From contig JADGNQ010000010.1 of the NCBI GenBank assembly GCA_017883385.1, positions 18,832 through 82,831 of the forward strand: a DNA stretch of 64,000 nt, read 5' to 3'. Source of the DNA: Candidatus Sulfotelmatobacter sp. (GTDB lineage Bacteria > Acidobacteriota > Terriglobia > Terriglobales > Acidobacteriaceae). The notes below the pieces were generated by a model. That model was not told the DNA's origin, did no database searches, and was given only the letters and a program-made list of their open reading frames with translations. Positions 30,632 through 39,630 of the stretch are shown here, piece by piece; position 1 is the first letter of the stretch; each line of letters starts with the position of its first letter. The translations under genes were made by a program, and so were the position numbers.

Positions 30632-30646
30632 GGAAATTCCGGCAGC

Positions 30647-32488
30647 ATGCCAAAGAACGGAGTGGATGACACTGTGGAAACGGCTACAGCAAAAGCAACG
30701 AAGGAAACCGGGGCAGAGGATCTGCGCGATCCCGCGTACCTGAAGATCCGCGATGATATCTACCAGGTCTCGGGTATCTACCAGCCGGAGGAAAAACTGT
30801 ACCTGCTAGCTACTCGATGCGCACGGCGCATGAGCGCGCTGAGTGCGAAGTCCCCCGGCGAATACCTGGAGCACCTCACCGTCCGCGCAGGCCGGGAAGC
30901 GGAGTTGCGGCTGCTTCTGAACGAAATCACCATAGGGGAGACGTACATGTTTCGCAGCCAGCCTCAACTGGAGGCACTGCGCAACGTGATTCTTCCCCAA
31001 ATTCTGAAAGCCAAGAGCGCCATGGGGTTCAAACGTCTCCACATCTGGAGTTCCGGTTGTTCGACCGGGGAAGAGCCCTACACGCTGGCCATGTTTCTGC
31101 TTGAAGAAAGCGCAAAGCTGCTGGCGGGTTGGACTTTTGACATTCTGGCGACGGACTTGAACGACAGGTCTCTAGCGGCGGCCAAAGCTGGGATCTACGG
31201 CGAATACGCCCTGCGCAGCACAAGCGAGCACTTAAGAAGGAAGTACTTCAAGCCCTACGATGACAAACAGTTGCAAGCGACCGACCAGCTCAAGTCGCTG
31301 ATCCGGTTTGACCGCGTAAATCTCAATGACGACAGTAAGATGACGTTTCTGAAAGGCATGGATCTGATCTTCTGCTGCAATGTGCTCATCTATTTTGACC
31401 TGGGCTCGAAGCGCAAGGTCGTGCAACACTTCCATTCCAATCTGCTGCCTGGCGGCTATTTGTTCTTGGGTCACGCAGAATCTCTCTACCAGGTGGACGA
31501 CAGATTTCACTTGGTGCATTTTCCCGGGAGCCATCGGGTACTGGAAACCGCCCGTCGGATACACCGGCGGAGGAAAGCCATGAACCCGCAAAGACTCGAC
31601 AAAATCCGGCCAAAAATCGAGGCGCTGGAGGCCATGCCGACCATCCAGGTGATCGTCCAGCCGCTCGTTTCCATGCTCCGGTTACCGGCAGATCAAGTGA
31701 ATATGGAACGGGTAGTCGAACTGGTGGCTTACGACGGGACGATTGCGGCCCAGTGCCTGCGCATGGCGAACTCGCCACTGTTCGGGCGACGGAACACCGA
31801 AACGGTGCGTAGCGCGGTCATGGCGCTTGGCCTAAAGCGGGTAGAGGCGATCCTGCTGGGCTGTAGCCTGAACAACATTGTGCCCCCCGACAAATGGGTT
31901 CTCGACGCAGTGACGTTTTGGCGCCACTCCTTGGGCTGTGCGCTGGTGAGCAGAAAGATGGCAAAGTTAATCGGGTATCCAGATCCCGAGAAAGCCTACC
32001 TCGCAGGCCTGCTCCACGACTTGGGAATACTGGTCAACACACTCGCGTGCCCGGAGGATTTTCGCAAGTGCATCCAGGCAGCCCGCCAGGGGCACGTGGC
32101 CCTCGATCGAATCGAAGAGGAGCATCTCGGATTCACCCACTGTCAAAGCGGGAAGATTCTGGCCGAACAATGGCGCTTCTCTGCGGATGTGATTGAAGTG
32201 GTCGAATTTCACCATGATGTTGTCGCGCCCCTCTCCGTCCATCCCCTGGTGGCTCTCGTGCACCTGAGTGATTTGTTGTGCAGGCTGCGCGACTTGGGAT
32301 ACGGATACTACGAAGCTATGGGCGTGGATCTCGCCGGGGACGCCGCGTGGGCAACGCTCGTCGAACACTGCCCGGGGCTCGCGAACATGGACCTGGCGCG
32401 TCTCACCATGGACATTGACGGAGAGATGGAGGAGATCGTTCTCCTTGTGGACGCGGTATTCAAGCCACAGCAATCGGCACCGCAATGA
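30647..32488 (+). CDS. cheR: CheR methyltransferase fused to a C-terminal HDOD domain
   Basis: ITIGETYMFRSQPQLEAL...SSGCSTGEEPYTLAM, FCCNVLIYFD (CheR); then LVSMLRLPADQVNMERVVELVAYDGTIAAQCLRMANSPLFG...LLHDLGILV (HDOD). Confidence 0.9.
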   Translation: MPKNGVDDTVETATAKATKETGAEDLRDPAYLKIRDDIYQVSGIYQPEEKLYLLATRCARRMSALSAKSPGEYLEHLTVRAGREAELRLLLNEITIGETYMFRSQPQLEALRNVILPQILKAKSAMGFKRLHIWSSGCSTGEEPYTLAMFLLEESAKLLAGWTFDILATDLNDRSLAAAKAGIYGEYALRSTSEHLRRKYFKPYDDKQLQATDQLKSLIRFDRVNLNDDSKMTFLKGMDLIFCCNVLIYFDLGSKRKVVQHFHSNLLPGGYLFLGHAESLYQVDDRFHLVHFPGSHRVLETARRIHRRRKAMNPQRLDKIRPKIEALEAMPTIQVIVQPLVSMLRLPADQVNMERVVELVAYDGTIAAQCLRMANSPLFGRRNTETVRSAVMALGLKRVEAILLGCSLNNIVPPDKWVLDAVTFWRHSLGCALVSRKMAKLIGYPDPEKAYLAGLLHDLGILVNTLACPEDFRKCIQAARQGHVALDRIEEEHLGFTHCQSGKILAEQWRFSADVIEVVEFHHDVVAPLSVHPLVALVHLSDLLCRLRDLGYGYYEAMGVDLAGDAAWATLVEHCPGLANMDLARLTMDIDGEMEEIVLLVDAVFKPQQSAPQ

Positions 32489-32635
32489 ACGGCATCGCGT
32501 GGAGGACCTGAGGGTACCGAGGGGGCAGCACTCGATCCGCGAATATTGCCAGAAGCAGTCTTGTGAATCACACCCGAAAAAGAACCCACCCCAACCAAAC
32601 GTCGTGGCGGGTCTCAACCCAGGCTGTGGAAGCGC

Positions 32636-33172
32636 TCACTTTGCGGACTGCAGTTGTTGCAGATCGGACAACACTTCCTCACTGTGAGCTTGCGGACTGA
32701 CCTTGAGGTACACCTTTCTGATAACACCCGTGGGATCAATCAAGAAGGTGTTGCGCGCGGCAAGGGTCATCCCGTTGTATTCCATGATCGAGCCGTATTT
32801 CTCAACAACCGCGTGTTTGGAATCCGCGAGAAGCTTGAAATTCAAGCCTTCTTTCGTGCAGAAGCTCTTATGGGAATCTACATCGTCCACGCTGACGCCG
32901 AGGATCACCGCATTCTTCTGCGTGTATTTGTCGAGGTCGCGCTGGAAATTGTGAGCTTCGATGGTGCAGCCCGAGGTGAAGTCCTTGGGATAGAAGTAAA
33001 GCACAACCCACTTGCCCTTGAACTGATCAAGTGAAACCTGTGTCCCTTCCTGGCTGAGCAAACTGAATGCCGGGGCCTGGTTGCCGGCAGTTGGCGGCTG
33101 AGGCTGATCTGCAGCAAATGCAAAAAGAGCACCCAAGGTCAGAGTCAAGACGAGTATCACGGAAACCTTCAT
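32636..33172 (-). CDS. Exported peroxiredoxin (AhpC/TSA, BCP-like)
   Basis: Signal peptide MKVSVILVLTLTLGALFAFAA; KGKWVVLYFYPKDFTSGCTIEAHNFQRD; ATG at 33172 preceded by GGAGCG; ORF-track start 33517 judged too far upstream. Confidence 0.88.
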   Translation of the reverse strand: MKVSVILVLTLTLGALFAFAADQPQPPTAGNQAPAFSLLSQEGTQVSLDQFKGKWVVLYFYPKDFTSGCTIEAHNFQRDLDKYTQKNAVILGVSVDDVDSHKSFCTKEGLNFKLLADSKHAVVEKYGSIMEYNGMTLAARNTFLIDPTGVIRKVYLKVSPQAHSEEVLSDLQQLQSAK

Positions 33173-33329
33173 AACGCTCCCTCCAAACTCCCAGCAATGA
33201 TAAACGAGGCCTCCTGCGCTTTGGCAACCCAGGCAGAACGACCGTTTCCTTGTAGAGGTTGTGGGGCAACGCGATAGCCCGCATAACTGGACGCACATGG
33301 CTTCCCGTTGCGATTCACGCCTGCTCCTT

Positions 33330-34490
33330 TCACCTGCCGGCTTGTGCCGGAACATCGACCCAACCTCGCGTTCTGTGGCTTTGCAGAGCAGCGTTGAGAA
33401 TCGTGAGTTGCCGCAATCCATCGACGAATTGTGGGTACTCGATCGCTCCGACAGGTGTGCCGATTGATGCATAAAAGCGCCGGAAGACTTGCTTGAACGT
33501 GTCGTCGTAACCTTCACTGTGGCCCCCGGGAAGATCGGCGTAGCTACGAGCCGCGGGTTTCAGCAGAGAGGGATCCTTGATGAAGATCTGATTGCTGGCA
33601 TCACGGTGGCCCGACCAGAGTTCGTCAGGCCGCTCCTGGTCCCATGCCACGGAAGATCGTGTGCCGTAGATCTCAATGCTGAGGCGATTCTTGCGCCCGG
33701 CGGCGACCTGGCTGGCGGTGACAGAGCCGCGTGTGCGCTGCCCCATTCGAAAAATCACAGCCCCGAAGTCTTCTGTATCCACCGGCGTTTCAAGGTAGTC
33801 TTCCGGCCCTAGCAACTTATTGGCAAAGGTTTCGACGGAATGCTTCGGCTGCTTTCGCGTTGGGTGGAACGTCTGAAGATCGGCACAGAGCGACTTCACA
33901 CGCAGACCTGTGACGTGCTCAGCCATATCAAACCAGTGCGAGCCGATATCCGCCATGCACCGCGAAGGGCCTCCCGCCTTGGTCTCGACGCGCCAGTTCC
34001 AGTCCGTATCGTATAGAAGCCAGTCCTGGGAATATGTACCTTGGATAACCAGAATTTCGCCCAGTTCTCCAGCTTCGCGCATGCTTCGCATCTGCTGCAC
34101 CATTGGGTAGTAGCGCAAGTTGTGACAAACGCAGTTCCTCAGTCCCTTCTGCGCCGCCAGAGAAACGAGCTCTTCGCCCTCTTCCACGCTAGTGGCCAGC
34201 GGCTTTTCGCAGAGCACGTGCTTGCCCGCCTTGAGCGCATCCTTGGCCATTGAAAAATGCTGCGCGTTGGGTGTGCAAATGTGGACCGCATCGATGGCCG
34301 GATCGCGCAGGACATCGCGATAATCCGTCGCAATCGTAGGAATGGAGAAGCCCGCGCCCAGACGTCGCGCCGCTTCTGCGTTTCTGCCCGCGATTGCCGC
34401 CGCTTCCACGGACTCCACCCGCCGTACCGCTTCAAGATGCACGCGGCCCATGAAGCCGGTGCCGAGAATAGCCGTTTTGATCGATTTCAT
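33330..34490 (-). CDS. Gfo/Idh/MocA family oxidoreductase
   Basis: KTAILGTGFMGRVHLEAV, VHICTPNAQHFSMAKDALKAGKHVLCEKPLA. Confidence 0.93.
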   Translation of the reverse strand: MKSIKTAILGTGFMGRVHLEAVRRVESVEAAAIAGRNAEAARRLGAGFSIPTIATDYRDVLRDPAIDAVHICTPNAQHFSMAKDALKAGKHVLCEKPLATSVEEGEELVSLAAQKGLRNCVCHNLRYYPMVQQMRSMREAGELGEILVIQGTYSQDWLLYDTDWNWRVETKAGGPSRCMADIGSHWFDMAEHVTGLRVKSLCADLQTFHPTRKQPKHSVETFANKLLGPEDYLETPVDTEDFGAVIFRMGQRTRGSVTASQVAAGRKNRLSIEIYGTRSSVAWDQERPDELWSGHRDASNQIFIKDPSLLKPAARSYADLPGGHSEGYDDTFKQVFRRFYASIGTPVGAIEYPQFVDGLRQLTILNAALQSHRTRGWVDVPAQAGR

Positions 34491-34525
34491 CTTGTTTCTC
34501 TTCTGCCCTTCTTATGCCCTGCTCG

Positions 34526-35485
34526 TTAGGTCCACCAGGCGGCTGTAGGTCGCTCACGAATGACGATGCTGTTGAGGAAGGTAGCAGCCTTGGTCAGGCC
34601 CTCTTCCGGCGAGAGCAGGCTGTCTTCATGCTCAATGGAGAGGACGGAATCGTAGCCGAACATGCGCAAGGTGGAAACAAATTCGCTCCACCACTCAGCA
34701 CCGTGGCCGTAACCGCAGGTGCGGAAGATCCAGCTACGTTCGCGCACTTCCGAGTATGGCTTGGTGTCGAGCACGCCGGCGCGCGACAGATTGTTCGGGT
34801 AAAGCTGCGTGTCTTTGGCATGGACATGAAAGATGGCGTCCTGAAGCACGCGGACAGCGGCGATGGGATCGATATTCTGCCAGAAGAGATGGCTGGGATC
34901 GTAGTTGCAACCCACATTCGGACCGGCTATCGAGCGTAGGCGCAGCATGGTTTCTGGGTTGTACACGACGAACCCTGGATGCATCTCGACTGCGATCTTC
35001 ACGCCGTGATCTGCGGCAAATTTCGCGTGCTCGACCCAATACGGCGCGACTACTTCATTCCACTGCCAATCAAGCACCTTGAGGTAGTCGGGCGGCCAGG
35101 GGCACGTGACCCAATTGGGAGCCGTAGCATTCGGCGAATCCCCGGGACATCCCGAAAAATCCACCATCATGGGGACCCCGAGCTTTTCGGCCAGCAGAAT
35201 GGTCTTGCGACTCACTTCACGATCCTGCCTCGCGCGATCCTTATCCGGATGCAGCGGGTTGCCGTGACAACTCAACGCGCTAATTTTTGTGCCGTGATCC
35301 TCCAGAATCTTCCGAAACTCACCCAGCGCGGCGGGATTTTCGAGCATCGAAAGCTTGCAATGGGCATCGCCCACATAGTTTCCCGTGGCAAGTTCGACGG
35401 TATCGATGTGGAGCGCCGCGAGTTTCTTGAGAGCCACGGCCAGCGGCAGTTGCGACAGCAGGGGAGTAAAGACTCCTACACGCAT
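34526..35485 (-). CDS. Sugar phosphate isomerase/epimerase (xylose isomerase-like TIM barrel)
   Basis: MRVGVFTPLLSQLPLAVALKKLAALHIDTVELATG; VKIAVEMHPGFVVYNPETMLRL; NVGCNYDPSHLFWQ. Confidence 0.9.
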   Translation of the reverse strand: MRVGVFTPLLSQLPLAVALKKLAALHIDTVELATGNYVGDAHCKLSMLENPAALGEFRKILEDHGTKISALSCHGNPLHPDKDRARQDREVSRKTILLAEKLGVPMMVDFSGCPGDSPNATAPNWVTCPWPPDYLKVLDWQWNEVVAPYWVEHAKFAADHGVKIAVEMHPGFVVYNPETMLRLRSIAGPNVGCNYDPSHLFWQNIDPIAAVRVLQDAIFHVHAKDTQLYPNNLSRAGVLDTKPYSEVRERSWIFRTCGYGHGAEWWSEFVSTLRMFGYDSVLSIEHEDSLLSPEEGLTKAATFLNSIVIRERPTAAWWT

Positions 35486-35646
35486 AACGCTTTCTATCTC
35501 CTCGGAACGGCTGGTCCAAACGCTCAAGAAAGGTAGGGCGGTGAGGACAAATTGTCAACCCGAGTAATCGGCGTGCCAAAAGCTCTTCCGCGTGCCCCAA
35601 TTCGACCGATGCTGCAAATCCAACCGCACCATGAAGGGCCGCGATT

Positions 35647-36609
35647 TTGGCGCGGGTCAGCGGCAGGCGTCTTATGTTACCTTGGAGGCCTCGATGGCAT
35701 TTTAGCGAAAAGGGAGATCGCTTGCGCCCCACTCGAAACGCTCTACTGCTCTTTCTGTCCTTGCTGGTCCTGGCTGCCTTCACGCTCGCACAGAATCAAC
35801 CGGCCGTGGATTCTTCGGTCGCCCCCCCGCCGCACGCCAGGGAATTGCATCTCAAGCATATTCTGGTGATCGGTCAAACCAAGGGATTCGAGCACGATTC
35901 AGTTTCGGATGGAATGGTTGCCATTTACAACATGGGCCGTGACAGTGGCCTATGGGACACCACTCTTCGAACCGATGTCGAGCTCATCACGAAGAAGGAC
36001 CTGGGAAGAAACACGAAAAATCTCGGCTACTTCGATGCTCTGGTTTTTGTCAGCACGACAGGTGAGCTTGACCTCGACGAAAGCCAGAAGACCGACATGA
36101 TGTCGTTCATCAAGGACGATGGAAAGGGCTTTGTGGGCGTTCATGCCGCCCTCGATACCAATTACAAATGGCCGGAATACGGCGAAATGATCGGCGGATG
36201 GTTCGACCAGCACCCCTGGTCCACGTTCAACGCACCGATCGTCAATGAGGATCCAAGTTTCCCGGCGGTCCGTCACTTTCCAAGAGCGTTCGTCAAGTAT
36301 GACGAGATCTACCAGCCCAAGGATTGGTCGCGCGATAAGGTCAACGTCTTGCTGAGTCTCGACCCGACGAAGCTCAATTATGCGAACAACCCACGCGTCC
36401 ACAGAGCGGATCATGATTTCGCCGTAGCGTGGGACAAGACGTACGGCAAGGGGCGCGTTTTCTACTCGACCCTCGGCCATACTGAGGAAGCCTGGAATGA
36501 TCCCGACATCCGCAAGATGTATTTTGAAGCGATCAAGTGGGTGCTGGGCATGACGGAAGGCAGTACGGATTCCCATCCGCGGCCGCAAACGACTGGCGAT
36601 AGGCGCTAG
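35647..36609 (+). CDS. ThuA-like domain protein, exported (start uncertain)
   Basis: HDSVSDGMVAIYNMGR, FKDDGKGFVGVHAALDTNYKWPEYGEMIGGWFDQHPW, FAVAWDKTYGKGRVFYSTLGHTEEAW. Confidence 0.9.
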   Translation: MARVSGRRLMLPWRPRWHFSEKGDRLRPTRNALLLFLSLLVLAAFTLAQNQPAVDSSVAPPPHARELHLKHILVIGQTKGFEHDSVSDGMVAIYNMGRDSGLWDTTLRTDVELITKKDLGRNTKNLGYFDALVFVSTTGELDLDESQKTDMMSFIKDDGKGFVGVHAALDTNYKWPEYGEMIGGWFDQHPWSTFNAPIVNEDPSFPAVRHFPRAFVKYDEIYQPKDWSRDKVNVLLSLDPTKLNYANNPRVHRADHDFAVAWDKTYGKGRVFYSTLGHTEEAWNDPDIRKMYFEAIKWVLGMTEGSTDSHPRPQTTGDRR

Positions 36610-36640
36610 ACCGCGCCAAGGAAGCTCGTTGTATCTCTTA

Positions 36641-36666
36641 TTAGAATTGCTCGTTAGAATTGCTCG
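36641..36666. repeat. Perfect tandem duplication of a 13-mer (TTAGAATTGCTCG x2)
   Basis: Read directly: TTAGAATTGCTCGTTAGAATTGCTCG, upstream of the cytochrome c gene. Confidence 0.9.
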
Positions 36667-36702
36667 ATTGATGGAGTAGTCTCGCTCTTCTGCGGAGGAA
36701 TA

Positions 36703-37548
36703 TTGTTCGGCATGAATTCTCTTCGTTTGGCCTTGCACAGGAGTGTACTGTTGGCAGCTCCATTGCTCGTAAGCGTCGCCGTCTCCGCAGCGCAGACATC
36801 AACTTCCGGCGCGCAAACTCGGAACGGTGCCGGACAAAGCGGCACAATTGTACGCAAATCATACCCGCCAGCCCTGGTCGAGAGCGGGGGCTCTCTCTTC
36901 CGGCAAGACTGCTCCTTTTGTCACGGCCGCGACGCTGGCGGCGGAGAAAGCGGTCCGGATCTCACGAGGTCCAAGCTGGTAACTGAGGATGTGGATGGAG
37001 ACAAGATCGGCCCTGTTGTGCGTAATGGGCGCCCTGACAAGGGCATGCCACGCTTCGACCGTTCGGAGCAGCAGATTGCGAGCTTGATGGCATTCATCCA
37101 CACGCAACAGAACAATGCGCTCAGTAGGAAGGGCGGGCGCAAGGGAGTCGATGTTGCCGACCTCCAAACTGGGAACGCTCAAGCGGGTAAGCAGTACTTC
37201 GACGGTGCCGGGGGATGTACCACTTGCCACTCGCCAACCGGCGATCTTGCTGGGATAGCGTCGCGTTACCGCGGCCTCGAACTCGAGGAGCAGATGCTGT
37301 ATCCCAAACACGCAAAATCCAGAGTTACAGTGACCCTTGCTTCCGGTCAAACCATCACCGGCACGCTAGCCTACCTCGATGAGTTTACGGTTGGACTCAT
37401 TGACCCCACGGATTCCTACCGATCCTGGCGGACAAGCGATGTGCAGCACAAGGTCGACGCGCCTGTGAATGCCCATGTTGAACTGTTCAGCAAGTACACC
37501 GATGACGACATTCACAACCTGATGGCATATTTGCAAACATTGCGGTAG
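36703..37548 (+). CDS. Two-heme c-type cytochrome, exported
   Basis: CSFCH and CTTCH heme motifs; signal peptide. Confidence 0.88.
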   Translation: MFGMNSLRLALHRSVLLAAPLLVSVAVSAAQTSTSGAQTRNGAGQSGTIVRKSYPPALVESGGSLFRQDCSFCHGRDAGGGESGPDLTRSKLVTEDVDGDKIGPVVRNGRPDKGMPRFDRSEQQIASLMAFIHTQQNNALSRKGGRKGVDVADLQTGNAQAGKQYFDGAGGCTTCHSPTGDLAGIASRYRGLELEEQMLYPKHAKSRVTVTLASGQTITGTLAYLDEFTVGLIDPTDSYRSWRTSDVQHKVDAPVNAHVELFSKYTDDDIHNLMAYLQTLR

Positions 37549-37607
37549 ACGTTGAGGATCTATCTCGGCTCTTGGTTTGAAAGGTTCAAGAAGTCCCCAA
37601 TCGATAT

Positions 37608-39167
37608 ATGAATTCTCTAAGGACTGGATTTCTCCTTGCCGTGAGCATACTGATACTGATGGCGATTACGCTCCCCGGCACACTGCTGGCGCAAGGAGTG
37701 GATGCGCAGACCCTTCTCCATCCGCCTGCGGACAGTTGGCCGGGGTATCACGGCGACTATTCCGGCAGACGGCACAGTTCGCTCACTCAGATCACGCCAC
37801 AGAACGTGAAGAATATGGGTCTCGCCTGGGCCTTTCAGACCGACCAGACCGCGCCAATCAAATCCTCACCGCTGCTGGTCGATGGCATTTTGTACTTTAC
37901 CGTTCCGGACAATATTTGGGCTGTCGATGCACGGTCCGGCCACCAGATCTGGCATTACACCTACCCGCGGGGCCAAGGGGAACATATCGGGCATCGCGGC
38001 GTGGCCATGTACAAGGGATATCTCTTCTTTTTGTCTCCCGATGCACACCTTCTCTCCCTCAATGGCAAAGATGGAACCGTGCGCTGGAAAGTACAAGTTG
38101 CAGATGTCACGAAGGGCTATTGGACCAGCATGGCGCCCCTCATCGTAGGGAACCGCGTGCTCGTTGGAGTTTCAGGGGATTTTGATAACCTGAGCGGCTA
38201 CATCCGGTCGATTGATCCGGAGACGGGCGCAACGCAGTGGCAGTGGAATTCCACACCTCCAGCTGGAACCCCTGACCAAACGACTGGAGGAATGACATGG
38301 ATGACGGGAACCTACGATCCCGACCTCAATCTCGTCTACTGGGGAACCGGGAACCCGACTCCAGTTCTGAAGGGCTCGACGCGGCCGGGTGATGATCTCT
38401 ACACGTGTGCCATCGTCGCTCTAAACCCGGATACGGGAAAACTGGTGTGGGCTTTCCAGGTCTCTCCGCATGACACGCACGACTGGGATGCCGTCGAGAC
38501 TCCAGTGCTGGTCGACGGGGACTTCCACGGCGAGCCGAAGAAGATGCTCATGCAGACCTCGCGCAATGGCTACTTCTTTGTGCTTGACCGCACCAACGGG
38601 AAAAATCTCTTGACCGCTCCTTTTGGGCCCGTGAACTGGATGCTTGGCGTCGACAAGCAAGGCCGTCCGATTCCGAATCCAGCAAAGGAACCCGCGCCCG
38701 ATGGACGTCTGATCGCCCCCGACGAGGGCGGTCTTACCAACTACCGTTCCCCCAGCTTCGACACGCGGAATGGTTTATTCATCGTCGACGCCCACCCCAG
38801 CTACAGCATCTACTTTGCCAAGCCAGCCGATGGCGTATACGGATGGGCGGGCGCGGATTACGGCGTCTGGGGCAAGGGGGTGATCGAGGCCATTGACTAC
38901 CAAACCGGCAAGATCCATTGGCGCCATGAAATTGGGCCCGAATCTGGAGCGGGGGTCCTCACGACAGACTCAGGGCTCACCTTCACCGGCGACGGTCATG
39001 GGAACTTCCTAGCGCTCGATTCGAGCGACGGCAAAACCCTTTGGCACGCGGGCTCCGGCTCCCAAATCCACAGCTCGCCGATCACCTATGAACTCGACGG
39101 TCGCCAATACCTGGTGACCAGCAGCGGCGGCGTCCTCTTCGCGTGGGCACTTCCTCAGGCGGAATAA
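37608..39167 (+). CDS. PQQ-dependent (quinoprotein) dehydrogenase
   Basis: MTWMTGTYDPDLNLVYWGTGNPTPVLKGSTRPGDDLYTCAIVALNPDTGKLVWAFQVSPHDTHDWDAVETPVL beta-propeller motifs. Confidence 0.92.
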   Translation: MNSLRTGFLLAVSILILMAITLPGTLLAQGVDAQTLLHPPADSWPGYHGDYSGRRHSSLTQITPQNVKNMGLAWAFQTDQTAPIKSSPLLVDGILYFTVPDNIWAVDARSGHQIWHYTYPRGQGEHIGHRGVAMYKGYLFFLSPDAHLLSLNGKDGTVRWKVQVADVTKGYWTSMAPLIVGNRVLVGVSGDFDNLSGYIRSIDPETGATQWQWNSTPPAGTPDQTTGGMTWMTGTYDPDLNLVYWGTGNPTPVLKGSTRPGDDLYTCAIVALNPDTGKLVWAFQVSPHDTHDWDAVETPVLVDGDFHGEPKKMLMQTSRNGYFFVLDRTNGKNLLTAPFGPVNWMLGVDKQGRPIPNPAKEPAPDGRLIAPDEGGLTNYRSPSFDTRNGLFIVDAHPSYSIYFAKPADGVYGWAGADYGVWGKGVIEAIDYQTGKIHWRHEIGPESGAGVLTTDSGLTFTGDGHGNFLALDSSDGKTLWHAGSGSQIHSSPITYELDGRQYLVTSSGGVLFAWALPQAE

Positions 39168-39630
39168 ATCCACTCGAGTACCCCCTGCGTTTTGCCCTGA
39201 GCACCGTTGCTCCATTTACATGAAAGAAGAGTCCGCTGGGAAGCCTTGGGCAAATGCTTTGCGTGGCAACTTCTGATTGGCAGCGTCTCTGGCGGTGGAT
39301 GAACAGTTAGCGCGGCTGCCGCCTTTCTCGCACAGAGCAAGAAACCGCGGCTCCGGGCGTCTTTTTGTAGCTGTTGCAAGTGCAACTGGCCGAGTTTTTG
39401 TTGCCCAGAGGTAACTTCGATTTCTCCCATCGCCAACCGGGCGTCGAATTCAGCCGCGATTGGAGGTTGAAATCGGGGCCAATTTCCCAGAAATCCGTTT
39501 CTAACTAGCTTCCGGATTCCTGGCGATTCGTCCACAAAGCCTCGTGAGACTCAAGACTCGCCCGTTTGACACCCCTCTCCGACGTTCCTATACTGCTCAC
39601 GCTAAGAAGGGCCGTCCGAGGAGGAATCCC

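Noticed and set aside
33173-33517. N-terminal extension of the peroxiredoxin ORF
   Set aside because: A signal peptide begins at 33172 after a good SD, and the extension overlaps the Gfo/Idh 3' end with low-complexity translation
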